A stretch of 57,743 nucleotides of DNA from Myxococcales bacterium (GTDB taxonomy: Bacteria > Myxococcota_A > Polyangia > Polyangiales > Polyangiaceae): NCBI GenBank assembly GCA_004193285.1, contig SECP01000056.1, positions 1 through 57,743 of the forward strand, written 5' to 3'. Each line of letters opens with the position of its first letter. Within the stretch, counting starts at the first letter, position 1. Under the pieces are notes generated by a model, which saw only the letters and a list, made by a program, of their open reading frames with translations, did not search any database and was not told the DNA's origin. Made by a program: the position numbers and the translations under genes. Of the stretch, positions 16,879 to 26,815 are shown one piece after another.

Positions 16879-17619
16879 ATGATCAGCGGTCGCACGGCGT
16901 TCATCGCCTTCAGCTTGGTCGCGCACGTCGCGGCCGCGTACGGTATCGACACCATCGAGGTCAAGAAAACGCGCGCCGCCACCGCGATCGAGATCGCCGA
17001 CGTGAAGAAGCCGGCGAAGAAGACGCCGCCCCCTCCGGCGAAGCTCGAGCCGCCCAAGAAGCCGGAGCCGCCCTCCCGCGAGCGCCGCGTCGCCGCACCC
17101 AAGCCGGCCGAGGCACCTCCGCCCGAAGCACCTCCGCTCGAAGCACCTCCGCCCGCGGTCACCGCGCCGATCGCCGAGCTGCCGGACTTTGGCGTCGCCC
17201 TGAGCGGCGGGGTGGACGGCACCGGCATCGCGCTGCCCACCGGGAACGGTCTCGGCCGCGGCTTGCGCCCTGCCGCGGCGCCGAAAGCAGCCGCGTCTCC
17301 GAAAAAGGCCACCCCGCTCGCTGCGGCCGCCGGCCTGGATCCGTGCGAGGAGCCCGCCGCCAAACCCAAGCCCCGCAGCGTTCCCCAGCCTCTCGGCACG
17401 GAAGCCGCGCGCGCCGCGGGGGTCGAGGGCAAAGTGCGCGTGCAGCTCACGGTCGACGAGACAGGTCACGTCGTGGACGTGAAGCTGCTGCAGGGCCTCG
17501 GCTACGGCTTGGACGAAGCGGCTCTGACCGCCGCGCGTCGCGCCGAGTTCGAGCCGGCCGTGCGCTGCGGTAAGCCGACACGCGCCACATTCAATATCTC
17601 GATGCGCTTCACTCTGTAA
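16879..17619 (+). CDS. tonB: TonB energy-transducing protein
   Basis: 246 residues. An N-terminal membrane segment (AFIAFSLVAHVAAAYGI) is followed by a Lys/Pro/Glu/Ala-rich periplasm-spanning region with PPPEAPPLEAPP-type repeats. The TonB C-terminal domain (about 165-246) contains GVEGKVRVQLTVDETGHVVDVKLLQGLGYGLDEAAL and FEPA. It carries pmf energy from ExbBD to the outer-membrane receptor encoded next. It starts 5 bases after exbD. Confidence 0.92.
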   Translation: MISGRTAFIAFSLVAHVAAAYGIDTIEVKKTRAATAIEIADVKKPAKKTPPPPAKLEPPKKPEPPSRERRVAAPKPAEAPPPEAPPLEAPPPAVTAPIAELPDFGVALSGGVDGTGIALPTGNGLGRGLRPAAAPKAAASPKKATPLAAAAGLDPCEEPAAKPKPRSVPQPLGTEAARAAGVEGKVRVQLTVDETGHVVDVKLLQGLGYGLDEAALTAARRAEFEPAVRCGKPTRATFNISMRFTL

Positions 17620-17642
17620 GCTCGCTCCGAAAGCTCGCTCTC

Positions 17643-20306
17643 TTGTCTCGTCTTTACGCTCGTCATCTTTTGCTAGCCTTGCTGTGCGCACCGCACGCGC
17701 TCGCCCAACAAGCCGCGGCGCCTTCCGTGGGCGACGAAGTGCGCCGGCCCAAGCTGACCAAGCCTCCGCGGCTCACGAAATTCGTGGAAGCGCCGTACCC
17801 GGACTCCGAAAAATCGGCCGGGAAACAGGCTTCCGTCGTGCTTCAGATCGCCATCTCAGCGACCGGAACCGTGGACCGCGCGGAGGTCATTCAATCTGCC
17901 GGGCCGGCGTTCGACCAAGCGGCGCTGGAGGCCGTGCGCGCCTTCCTGTTCGACCCCGCCGAGCTCGACGGAAAGCCGGCGCCGATTCGGATTCAGTACC
18001 GCTACGAGTTCGTCCTGAAGGAAGCGGTACCGACAACTGGCGAGCTGGAGGGCGTCGTCAAGAAGCGCGGCAGCACCGAGCCATTTGCCGGCGTCACGGT
18101 TGCGCTCGAGGACGGGCAATCGGTCCAAACGGACGAAGCTGGGCGCTTCGCGTTCAAGGACCTGGCGTCAGGCCCGCACACCGTCACGCTGTCGCGCAGC
18201 GACTTGAAGGGGCTGCAGACCCAAGAGACGGTGGTCGCGGGCGAGAAGCTGCAGGCCACTTATGAGGTCGATCTCGCCCCCGCTCCCGCGGAAGCGGCGG
18301 CGGAGAGTGAGGACGCCGACGACCTCGAGATCGTGGTGGTGCTGCCCACGCTGACGAAGCAGGTCGTGTCGGTCAAGGTCGAAGCGGACCAAGCGCGACG
18401 CGTCGCGGGCACCCAGGGTGACGTGCTCAAAATCGTGGAAAACATGCCGGGCGTCGCGCGCGCCAGCGCGGGCTCTGGGCAGGTCGTGGTGTGGGGCGCC
18501 TCGCCGGAAGACACCCGCGTTTACGTGGACGACGTGCGCGTTCCCCTGCTCTACCACTTCGGGGGATTGCGCTCCGTGATGCACACCGACCTGGTGCAGT
18601 CGGTCGAGCTCATTCCCGGCGGCTACGGCGCGAGCTACGGCCGCGGCCTCGGCGGCCTCATCACCGTCTCGTTGCGAGAGCCGGACGCCAAGCGCCTGCA
18701 CGGCACCGTTCAGCTGGACGTGCTGGACGCCTCCGCCGCCGCTCACGGCAAGCTCGCAGGCGAATGGACCGTCACCGCCTCCGCGCGCAAGAGCCACCTG
18801 CACCGCTCGCTGGACATCGCCACCGACGAAGACGTGGGCGAGTTCTTCCCCATCCCGCACTATTACGATGGCTCTCTCCGCGTGAGGCGCCAGCTCGGCG
18901 AGAAGCGCTACGCCGAGGTTGGCGGCTTACTCTCTTCGGATCGCGTGACGCGCACGGTGGGCAGCAGCGACCCCGCCGAGCGCAAGTCCGAGACGAAGGA
19001 GCTAGGCTGGGGCCGCGTCTACGGGCGCTACGTGGCCACCGGAAAAGACGGCACCGAGGTGCGGGTCACGCCCTGGTTCGGACTCGATCGTTCGAGCTTG
19101 GTCGCTAGCTTCGGCGGGACCCCGACGGAGCTCAGCGTGAAGAGTCGCTCCTACGGCGTTCGCATGGTGTACGCCTCGCGCGTGACGCAGGCGCTCACGG
19201 CGAACGTGGGTCTGGATCTGGAAGTGCAGAGCAGCGATGCCCACCGGGCCGGCTCCGTCAGCACGCCGCCGCGCGAAGGCGACGCGCGCACCTTCGGCCA
19301 GCCGCCCGCGAGCGAGATCAACAGCAGCAACTGGAAGACGCTGAGCGGCAGCGTGGCGCCTTACGTGGAAGGCGATTTCTCCCTACTGGGAGGCAGGCTG
19401 CACGTCGTGCCCGGCCTGCGCGTGGAGCCCTACTTCATCTCCATCGACAACCGCCAGCCAGAATCGCCGGACGTGCCGGCGACCGGCGCCTACGTCTCGG
19501 ACCTGGCGATTCAACCCCGGGTTTCGATTCGCTACGCGCCGAGCCAGCGCGCGTCTTTCAAGCTCGCTTGGGGTCGCTACTTTCAGGCGCCGCTCGTGGA
19601 AGACCAGTCGCCCGTCTTCGGCAACCCGCTGCTCGGCACCTCGGACGCGAGCCACTATTTGGCCAGCACCGCCGTGAACATCACGGAGAAGCTGAGCGCA
19701 GAGACCACCGCCTTCTACTCTCGCTCGGACAGCCTCTCGGTGCGCAACCCCGCCGCGGCTCCGCTGCTCGGGCAAGCGCTGGTCGGCGTCGGTGAAGGTC
19801 GGGCGTTCGGCGCGCAGTTTCTGATCCGGCGCCAGCTGGACCACGGCTTTTTTGGCTGGGTCGCGTACACGCTCATGCGCGCGGAGCGCCGGGACGACCC
19901 GAGCCAGGCCTGGCGGCTCTTCGACTTCGACCAGACCCACGTCTTCACCGCGCTCGCCTCGTACGAGCTCGGGCGAGGCTTCGACGTCGGCGTGCGCTTT
20001 CGCTACGCGACCGGCTACCCGCGCACGCCCGTGATCGGCGCCTACTACGACTCGCGCCGTAACTTGTACGAGCCGGTGCTCGGCGCCAAGAACTCGATCC
20101 GCATCCCGGACTTTGCCCAGCTCGACGTGCGCGTCTCCAAGACGCTCAAAATCGGCGGAACGAAGGGCGAAGTCTATGCGGACGTCCAGAACGTGACCAA
20201 CCGCCACAACGCCGAAGAGTTCGCGTACAACCAAACCTACGGCGAGCGCCGCAACATCCGCGGTCTGCCCTTCTTGCCCGTCGTCGGCCTCCGCTGGGAG
20301 TTTTGA
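17643..20306 (+). CDS. TonB-dependent receptor with N-terminal TonB-C-like and carboxypeptidase-regulatory domains
   Basis: 887 residues, TTG start, signal peptide ending ALAQQ. Residues ~45-125 resemble a TonB C-terminal domain (YPDSEKSAGKQASVVLQIAI, DQAALEAVRAFLFDPAE). Residues ~130-215 resemble a carboxypeptidase-D regulatory domain (GELEGVVKKRGSTEPFAGVTV). A short acidic TonB-box-like stretch (DLEIVVVLP) leads into the plug (VLKIVENMPGVAR, VYVDDVRVPLLYHFGGLRS, GGYGASYGRGLGGLI). The 22-strand barrel ends VVGLRWEF. It imports an unknown ligand across the outer membrane. It is encoded directly after its own ExbB-ExbD-TonB, implying a dedicated system. Confidence 0.88.
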   Translation: MSRLYARHLLLALLCAPHALAQQAAAPSVGDEVRRPKLTKPPRLTKFVEAPYPDSEKSAGKQASVVLQIAISATGTVDRAEVIQSAGPAFDQAALEAVRAFLFDPAELDGKPAPIRIQYRYEFVLKEAVPTTGELEGVVKKRGSTEPFAGVTVALEDGQSVQTDEAGRFAFKDLASGPHTVTLSRSDLKGLQTQETVVAGEKLQATYEVDLAPAPAEAAAESEDADDLEIVVVLPTLTKQVVSVKVEADQARRVAGTQGDVLKIVENMPGVARASAGSGQVVVWGASPEDTRVYVDDVRVPLLYHFGGLRSVMHTDLVQSVELIPGGYGASYGRGLGGLITVSLREPDAKRLHGTVQLDVLDASAAAHGKLAGEWTVTASARKSHLHRSLDIATDEDVGEFFPIPHYYDGSLRVRRQLGEKRYAEVGGLLSSDRVTRTVGSSDPAERKSETKELGWGRVYGRYVATGKDGTEVRVTPWFGLDRSSLVASFGGTPTELSVKSRSYGVRMVYASRVTQALTANVGLDLEVQSSDAHRAGSVSTPPREGDARTFGQPPASEINSSNWKTLSGSVAPYVEGDFSLLGGRLHVVPGLRVEPYFISIDNRQPESPDVPATGAYVSDLAIQPRVSIRYAPSQRASFKLAWGRYFQAPLVEDQSPVFGNPLLGTSDASHYLASTAVNITEKLSAETTAFYSRSDSLSVRNPAAAPLLGQALVGVGEGRAFGAQFLIRRQLDHGFFGWVAYTLMRAERRDDPSQAWRLFDFDQTHVFTALASYELGRGFDVGVRFRYATGYPRTPVIGAYYDSRRNLYEPVLGAKNSIRIPDFAQLDVRVSKTLKIGGTKGEVYADVQNVTNRHNAEEFAYNQTYGERRNIRGLPFLPVVGLRWEF

Positions 20307-20308
20307 GC

Positions 20309-21349
20309 ATGCGAGCCCGCGCTCTGTTTCTCTTTCTCTTGGCTTCGTATCTCCCGTTGTTGTCGGTCGGCGCCTGCGTGCCGGAGTTCGACACCGACCT
20401 ATCGCAAATCAGCGCGCCTCGCGTGCTCGCCATCGCCGCCTCGCCCGCGGAAGCAGCCGGTCGTCAAACCGTGACGCTCAGCGCGCTCGTCGTCGGGCCC
20501 GACGGTGAGCCCACGCCGGTGCTGGACTGGCGGGTGTGCCTTGCCCGCAAGGCGCTCACGGAGCTGGGCCCGGTCAGTCCGGCCTGCCTCGAGCCGCGGC
20601 CGGCGTCGGCAGACGTGCAAAGACTGCCACCGGGAAATAGCGCCGAGTTTGCGCTGGATCAGGACGTGTGCCGGTCCTTCGGGCCGCTGCGCCCCACCCC
20701 CAAGCCGGGGGAACCCGCAGGTCGCCCGGTGGACGCGGACGTTACGGGTGGCTTTTATCAACCCGTGGTCGGCACGCTGGACGACTCGGTCACGCTCGGG
20801 GCAGTGCGCATCACTTGCGATCCGATCAACGTGAATCGTGACCAGGCGCTCGAGTACAAGGAGCGCTACCGGCCGAACGAAGCCCCGCGTATCGCGAGCG
20901 TCAGCATTGGCGACGACGCGCTCGTGCCGGACGACGCCGCGTTCGAGCTGCCCCTCGGCCCTACCCGGTTGCGCGCCCGCTGGAACGAGTGCCCGACGGA
21001 AAGCGCGTGCGGCGACGGCCTTTGCACCGAACGGGAGGACAAAGCGACCTGCGCCGAGGACTGCGAAGCCCCCCACGGTTGCACCGGCGCCGAGCCGTAC
21101 GTCTGGTACGACCGCGAGAACCAGCGGGTCGCGCCGCGCCACGAGGGCATCAGCGTCGCTTGGTACACGTCCAACGGTCGCTTCGAGAGCGAGCAGACGG
21201 GCTTGGACGAGAACGAGGCCCAGCGCCGCACCGATACGGAGAACGTCTGGCAGCCGGCGCGCCCGGGTCCGGCCACGGTGTGGCTGGTGATTCGCGACAC
21301 CCGGGGCGGTCTCAGCTGGAAGACGGTCCGTTTCGTCGTGTCTGGCTAG
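20309..21349 (+). CDS. Lipoprotein with Cys-rich CGDGxC motif
   Basis: 346 residues from ATG 20309, just after the receptor stop. A lipoprotein-type signal ends SVGAC. An Ig-like or beta-sandwich N-terminal half (APRVLAIAASPAEAAGRQTVTLSALVVG) is followed by a CGDGLCTEREDKATCAEDC module, a disulfide-rich repeat common in secreted myxobacterial proteins. A second Ig-like segment ends TVWLVIRDTRGGLSWKTVRFVV. It probably acts as a surface-exposed accessory to the receptor. It is the last gene of the TonB operon. No enzymatic motif was seen. Confidence 0.7.
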   Translation: MRARALFLFLLASYLPLLSVGACVPEFDTDLSQISAPRVLAIAASPAEAAGRQTVTLSALVVGPDGEPTPVLDWRVCLARKALTELGPVSPACLEPRPASADVQRLPPGNSAEFALDQDVCRSFGPLRPTPKPGEPAGRPVDADVTGGFYQPVVGTLDDSVTLGAVRITCDPINVNRDQALEYKERYRPNEAPRIASVSIGDDALVPDDAAFELPLGPTRLRARWNECPTESACGDGLCTEREDKATCAEDCEAPHGCTGAEPYVWYDRENQRVAPRHEGISVAWYTSNGRFESEQTGLDENEAQRRTDTENVWQPARPGPATVWLVIRDTRGGLSWKTVRFVVSG

Positions 21350-21388
21350 CGCGATAAGCCAATCAAATTAACCATTTAACGCGGCCGG

Positions 21389-21416
21389 TTGACAGAAGCC
21401 CTATCTACCGCATAAA
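21389..21416 (+). promoter_or_regulatory. Sigma-70-type promoter for the rrf2-sulfate operon
   Basis: TTGACA at 21389-21394 and CATAAA at 21411-21416 are separated by 16 bases and lie 18 bases before the TTG start at 21435. The preceding stretch 21357-21380 is unusually A/T-rich, with two TTAAC copies and an AAAT..ATTT symmetry. It is a plausible site for autoregulation by the Rrf2 protein encoded immediately downstream. Confidence 0.6.
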
Positions 21417-21434
21417 GCCTATCGGCGAGCTAGA

Positions 21435-21869
21435 TTGATCATCACGCGTAAGACCACCTATGCGCTCCGGGCGCTGAAGCACCTCGCCGAGACGGGAGGA
21501 GAGCTCACGCTCACCTCGCGCATCTCCGAGCAGGAGGGCATTCCTCAGCGCTTCTTGGAGGCAATCCTGCGTGAGCTGTCGCGCCATGGGGTGCTGTCGG
21601 TGAAGCGCGGGCGGGGCGGCGGGTATTCGCTCCGCCAGGCGCCGCGTGACCTGACCATCGCTCGCATCATCGACATCGTGGACGGCCACGCCTCACAGTT
21701 TGCCTGCTTGGACCCAATCCACCCGACGCGCTGTGCGGAGTGTCCGGGCCCCGGCGCCTGTGCGGCGCAGGTCGTCCTCAACAAGATGGGCAACGCCTCC
21801 CAGCGTGTTCTCGAAAGCTTGACGCTCGCAGACTTGATCGTCCCGCAACTGGAAGCATCCAACCAATGA
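21435..21869 (+). CDS. Rrf2 family transcriptional regulator
   Basis: 144 residues, TTG start (IITRKTTYALRALKHLAE is the typical Rrf2 opening). The winged helix-turn-helix spans ~1-70, with recognition region GIPQRFLEAILRELSRHGVL and wing VKRGRGGGYSL. A dimerisation helix follows. Four cysteines at 91, 100, 103 and 109 occupy the loop that ligates a cluster in IscR-like members, so Fe-S or thiol sensing is possible. The 3' end overlaps the sulfate-binding protein gene (ATGA). This suggests the protein controls sulfur uptake, as CymR does; that role is inference. Confidence 0.9.
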   Translation: MIITRKTTYALRALKHLAETGGELTLTSRISEQEGIPQRFLEAILRELSRHGVLSVKRGRGGGYSLRQAPRDLTIARIIDIVDGHASQFACLDPIHPTRCAECPGPGACAAQVVLNKMGNASQRVLESLTLADLIVPQLEASNQ

Positions 21870-22948
21870 TCCCGACCGTTTCTCTTCTTGCTCGTCGTTC
21901 CCTCTTGCTCGCCAGCTTCGCGCTCGGTCTCGCAGGCTGCAACAAGTCCCCTGCACCAGCGTCGGAGTCCACCAGCGGGGCCAGCTCGGCGGCGGTGAAA
22001 CAGGCGGCTCCGGTCACGCTGCTGAACGTTTCCTACGACCCGACGCGCGAGTTTTACACGGCTTTCAACGCGCATTTCGCCAAGAAGTGGGAAGCCGAGC
22101 ACCACCAGAAGGTGACCATCAATCAGTCCCACGGCGGAGGCGGCAAGCAGGCCCGCGCGGTGATCGATGGCCTGGAGGCGGACGTGGTGACCTTGGCGGT
22201 CGCCTACGACGTGAACCAGCTGCACGACAAGGCCAAGCTGATTCCGGAGAACTGGCAGTCGCGGCTGGAGCAAAACAGCGCGCCCTACGTTTCCACGATC
22301 GTGTTCGTGGTGCGCGCCGGCAACCCCAAGGGCATCAAGGACTGGAACGACCTCGCCAAGGACGGCGTGAAGGTCATCACCCCGAACCCGAAGACCTCGG
22401 GCGGCGCGCGCTGGAACTACCTCGCCGCGTGGGGCTACGCCCTCAAGCAGCCGGGCGGGGACGACGCCAAGGCGCAGGCCTTCGTGGAGAAGATCTACAA
22501 GAACGTGCCGGTGCTGGATTCCGGCGCGCGCGGCTCGACGACCACGTTCGTGGAGCGCGGCATCGGTGACGTGCTCATCACCTGGGAAAACGAGGCCCTG
22601 CTGAGCGTGAAAGAGCTGGGCAAGGGCAAGTTCGAGATCGTCGCGCCTTCCGTCAGCATCCTCACCGAGCCGCCGGTCACGGTGGTCGACAAGGTCGTGG
22701 ACAAGCACAAGACGCGCGAGGTGGCGGAAGCTTACCTCAAGGAGCTCTACACCCCGGAGGGTCAGGAGCTGGCCGCCAAGCACTACTACCGACCGCGAAA
22801 TGCGGACGTGCTCGCGAAGTACAAGGAGCAATTCCCAGCCGTCGCGCTGTTCACGGTAGACGAGTTGTTCGGCGGGTGGAGCAAAGCGCAGCCGACGCAC
22901 TTCAACGACGGCGGCTTGTTCGACAAGATCTACAAGCCGAGCAAATAA
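21866..22948 (+). CDS. sbp: Sulfate/thiosulfate-binding lipoprotein
   Basis: 360 residues from ATG 21866, overlapping the rrf2 stop. The lipoprotein signal ends GLAGC (Cys25), so the binding protein is tethered rather than free. Family motifs are LLNVSYDPTREFYTAFN, INQSHGGGGKQARAVIDGLEADVVTLAVAYDV, LIPENWQSRLEQNSAPYVSTIVFVVR and NPKTSGGARWNYLAAWGYA. It captures sulfate or thiosulfate and delivers it to the CysT-CysW permease encoded next. It could be named cysP; the two paralogues cannot be separated here. Confidence 0.93.
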   Translation: MIPTVSLLARRSLLLASFALGLAGCNKSPAPASESTSGASSAAVKQAAPVTLLNVSYDPTREFYTAFNAHFAKKWEAEHHQKVTINQSHGGGGKQARAVIDGLEADVVTLAVAYDVNQLHDKAKLIPENWQSRLEQNSAPYVSTIVFVVRAGNPKGIKDWNDLAKDGVKVITPNPKTSGGARWNYLAAWGYALKQPGGDDAKAQAFVEKIYKNVPVLDSGARGSTTTFVERGIGDVLITWENEALLSVKELGKGKFEIVAPSVSILTEPPVTVVDKVVDKHKTREVAEAYLKELYTPEGQELAAKHYYRPRNADVLAKYKEQFPAVALFTVDELFGGWSKAQPTHFNDGGLFDKIYKPSK

Positions 22949-22955
22949 GCCAAAC

Positions 22956-23801
22956 ATGGCCAGCGCTCGCTCTTTTTCGATCAAACGCCGCGGCGTGCTC
23001 CCGGGCTTCGGGCTCACGCTGGGCTACACCGTGTTCTACGTCGGGCTGCTCGTGCTCTTGCCTCTGTTTGCGATGGTGCTCAAGGCGAGCACGCAAGGTC
23101 TCGCGTCGTTCGTGAACGCGGTGACGGACGAGCGAGCGCTGCAAGCCTACTGGCTGAGCTTCACGACCGCGCTCGCCGGCGCAAGCATCAACGCCGTATT
23201 CGGCGTCATCGTCGCGTGGGTGCTGTCGCGCTACACGTTTCCGGGCAAGGGCTTGCTGGACGCGCTCGTGGACTTACCGTTCGCGCTCCCGACCGCGGTG
23301 GCCGGCATCGCCCTCACCGCGGTGTACAGCGAGAACGCCTGGGTCGGCAGCAAGCTGATGAGCCTGGGCGTGAAGGTGGCGTTCACCCAGCTCGGGATCA
23401 TCGTCGCCCTCACCTTCATCGGTATTCCGTTCGTGGTGCGAACCGTTCAGCCCGTGCTCGAGGAGCTGGACACGGACGTGGAGGAGGCCTCGGCCCTGCT
23501 CGGCGCGGGCCGGTGGCTCACCTTCTGGCGCGTCATCTTGCCGAGCCTGGTACCGGCCATCTTGACCGGCTTCGCGCTCGCGTTCGCGCGGGCTCTCGGT
23601 GAATATGGCTCGGTCGTCTTCATCTCCGGCAACATGCCGATGAAGACGGAGATCGCGCCCCTGCTCATCGTCACCAAGCTCGAGCAGTACGACTACGCGG
23701 GCGCCACTGCGATCGCGACGGTGATGCTCGGGGCGTCGTTCTTGCTGCTCTTCGGTATCAACTTATTACAGCGCTGGGCGCGCCGCTCGGAGGCTCGCTA
23801 A
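22956..23801 (+). CDS. cysT: Sulfate ABC transporter permease CysT
   Basis: 281 residues with six predicted membrane helices. The signature GFGLTLGYTVFYVGLLVLLPL is followed by the inner-membrane EAA loop EEASALLGAGRWLTFWRVILPSLVPAI. FARALGEYGSVVFISGNMPMKTEIAPLLI is the strongly conserved CysT/CysW C-terminal segment. It forms half of the transmembrane channel. It starts 7 bases after sbp and overlaps cysW (TAATG). Also called cysU. Confidence 0.95.
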   Translation: MASARSFSIKRRGVLPGFGLTLGYTVFYVGLLVLLPLFAMVLKASTQGLASFVNAVTDERALQAYWLSFTTALAGASINAVFGVIVAWVLSRYTFPGKGLLDALVDLPFALPTAVAGIALTAVYSENAWVGSKLMSLGVKVAFTQLGIIVALTFIGIPFVVRTVQPVLEELDTDVEEASALLGAGRWLTFWRVILPSLVPAILTGFALAFARALGEYGSVVFISGNMPMKTEIAPLLIVTKLEQYDYAGATAIATVMLGASFLLLFGINLLQRWARRSEAR

Positions 23802-24753
23802 TGGCCGGAGTCGTCACCAGCCGCCAGCGCGGCTCGCAGCACCGGGAGAGTGACGTCGCGGTCGAGTCCCCGTGGGTGCGCGGGCTGTTGATCGGTATCG
23901 CGGCCACGTTCTTGGGAGTCGCGCTCTTGCTGCCCCTTTCCGTGGTCTTTGCGTCCGCGTTCTCCAAGGGCATCGGTCCGTTTTGGGCGGCCCTCGTCGA
24001 ACCGGAGACGCTCTCGGCCATCCAGCTCACGCTGCTCACGGCCGGCATCGCGGTGCCGCTCAACGCCGTCTTCGGCATCTGCGCGGCGTGGCTCGTCTCC
24101 CGCTACGAGTTTTGGGGCAAGAGCGCGCTCATCACGCTCATCGACCTGCCGTTCAGCGTCTCCCCTGTCATCTCCGGTCTGATCTTCGTGCTGTTGTTCG
24201 GCGCCCAGGGGTTCTTCGGTCCCTGGCTCTCCGAGCACGACATCAAGATCATCTTCGCGGTGCCGGGCATCGTGATCGCGACCACTTTCGTCACCTTTCC
24301 GCTCGTCGCGCGGGAGGTGCTCGCGGTCATGCAAGCGCAAGGCTCGGACGAAGAAGAAGCGGCGCTCACCATGGGCGCGGGCGGCTTTCAAATCCTGACC
24401 CGTATCACGCTGCCGAAGATCCGCTGGGGCGCCATCTACGGGGTCATCTTGTGCAACGCGCGGGCGATGGGCGAGTTCGGCGCGGTCTCGGTCGTGTCCG
24501 GCCACATCCGCGGCCAGACCAACACCCTGCCGCTGCACGTCGAGATCTTGTACAACGAGTACAACTTCGTCGGCGCTTTCGCAGTCGCCGCGCTGCTAGC
24601 CTCCCTCGCCCTGCTCACGCTGATCGTGAAGAAGAGCATCGAGCTCAACTCCGCGCTGAAAGCTCGGCGGATGGCGCGCAAAGCAGAGCAAGAGCGCCGC
24701 TCGCTCGCTCCCGAATCCTTGCGCCGCACCGCCGCGCAACAAAGGTCTCTCGC

Positions 24754-24757
<4 letters not shown>
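23801..24757 (+). CDS. cysW: Sulfate ABC transporter permease CysW
   Basis: 318 residues, six helices. A N-terminal basic stretch is followed by LLLPLSVVFASAFSKGIGPFWAAL, an EEEAALTMGAGGFQILTRITLPKIRWG EAA loop, and NARAMGEFGAVSVVSGHIRGQTNTLPLHVEILYNEY, the hallmark CysW C-terminal segment. The C-terminal ~40 residues are basic and extended compared with E. coli. It pairs with CysT. The stop overlaps the cysA start (ATGA). Confidence 0.95.
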
Positions 24758-25764
<1,007 letters not shown>

Positions 25765-25810
25765 GCGGGCGCGCCGTCGCGGCCGAAGGTCGTCACGGCA
25801 GCTTCTGCGA

Positions 25811-25836
25811 GGTGGGCTGCGATGTGGCAGCCCACC
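25811..25836. terminator. Strong bidirectional hairpin between cysA and the convergent small gene
   Basis: A perfect 10-bp stem (GGTGGGCTGC/GCAGCCCACC) with a 6-base loop lies in the 100-bp gap between two convergent genes. Position and stability fit a transcription end site for both strands, although no U-tract follows. Confidence 0.6.
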
Positions 25837-25864
25837 CTGAAGGATGACGACGCGTCGAGTGAGC

Positions 25865-26161
25865 TCAGGCCGCGACGATACGCGCGTCTTCCGCGTCGTC
25901 GAGCCCCGCTTCTTCGAGCGAGGACGCGCGGACGGCGGTGGTGGCGGGGCCGTCGTGTTTGCGTCGCTCCTCCGCGACGAGCGCGAGCAGCGACTTGTGG
26001 TCGGCGATGCCGGCCTCGAGCAGCACGCGCATGTAGCCGTCCACGTAGCCGTGGGCGCGGGCCAGCTTCGCGTAAGGGCCGCCGTCGGTGCGGAGCTTCA
26101 GCATGTCGCGCACCATGCTGCGGAGGTTTTCGAGGAGCTCGTAGTTGCTCTGCGTCGCCAT
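25865..26161 (-). CDS. Small helical hypothetical protein
   Basis: A 98-residue, acidic and largely helical protein with ATG start (MATQSNYELLENLRSMVRDM). A GYVDGYMRVLLEAGIADHKSLLALVAEERRKHDG segment looks like a conserved core. No signal or membrane helix is present. It is probably cytoplasmic. It is monocistronic, convergent with cysA and divergent from panD. The overlapping frames have Arg-rich compositions typical of shadows. Confidence 0.65.
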   Translation of the reverse strand: MATQSNYELLENLRSMVRDMLKLRTDGGPYAKLARAHGYVDGYMRVLLEAGIADHKSLLALVAEERRKHDGPATTAVRASSLEEAGLDDAEDARIVAA

Positions 26162-26342
26162 GGCTCATGGGTAATGAAAGAGCCGCTTGCGGGCCAAATT
26201 TGCGGGCGACACCGAACTGTTATGGTCGAAGACGAGGCCCGGCGACCTTGCCTGGGTGGGCGGCCGCTCCTATGCTGATCCGTAAGTCCGGCAGCTGGAC
26301 CCATTTTGGGCCGGCATGACGCGACGCATCAGGAGTGCAGCC

Positions 26343-26747
26343 ATGCGGCTCAATGTGTTCAAGTCCAAGATCCATCGTGCCACCGTCACGCACGCAGACT
26401 TGGAATACGAAGGCAGCGTCACGGTCGACAGCGACTTGCTGGATGCAGCGGAAATTCTGCCGTACGAGGCCGTCCACATCTGGAACGTGACCCGAGGCTC
26501 GCGGCTCATGACCTACGCGCTGCCAGGGCCACGCGGCTCGGGCGCCATCTGCGTGAACGGCGCCGCCGCGCACCTGAACAAGCCGGGGGATCTAGTCATT
26601 CTCGCGACGTTCGCGGAGATGGAGCGGGAAGAGGCGCGCAGCTACCGGCCGGTGGTGGTGCGGGTGGACGCGCAAAACCGCAAAACCGCGGACGACTCCG
26701 AGGAGCTGCCGGGCCCGGTGCTGAACTCACTGCGCGTGGTCTCCTGA
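26343..26747 (+). CDS. panD: Aspartate 1-decarboxylase
   Basis: 134 residues from ATG 26343, with a GGAG ribosome site upstream; an earlier in-frame start at 26316 lacks family support. MRLNVFKSKIHRATVTHADLEY leads to the autocleavage site Gly24-Ser25, which generates the pyruvoyl cofactor. YEAVHIWNVTRGSRLMTYAL and GAICVNGAAAHLNKPGDLVI complete the double-psi barrel. It makes beta-alanine for pantothenate/CoA synthesis. No other pan genes are adjacent. Confidence 0.96.
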   Translation: MRLNVFKSKIHRATVTHADLEYEGSVTVDSDLLDAAEILPYEAVHIWNVTRGSRLMTYALPGPRGSGAICVNGAAAHLNKPGDLVILATFAEMEREEARSYRPVVVRVDAQNRKTADDSEELPGPVLNSLRVVS

Positions 26748-26753
26748 GCGGCG

Positions 26754-26769
26754 CGCGGTAAAAACCGCG
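26754..26769 (+). terminator. Small hairpin after panD
   Basis: CGCGGT-AAAA-ACCGCG, a perfect 6-bp stem with a four-A loop, lies 6 bases after the panD stop. The following sequence is only mildly T-rich, so terminator function is tentative. Confidence 0.4.
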
Positions 26770-26815
26770 AACGCTTTGGCAGTTTCGGGCGTTTTCAGAT
26801 AAGACGACCCGGAAG

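Noticed and set aside
21545..23017. 490-codon minus-strand frame
   Set aside because: It lies opposite rrf2 and sbp, whose families are clear, and has no domain.
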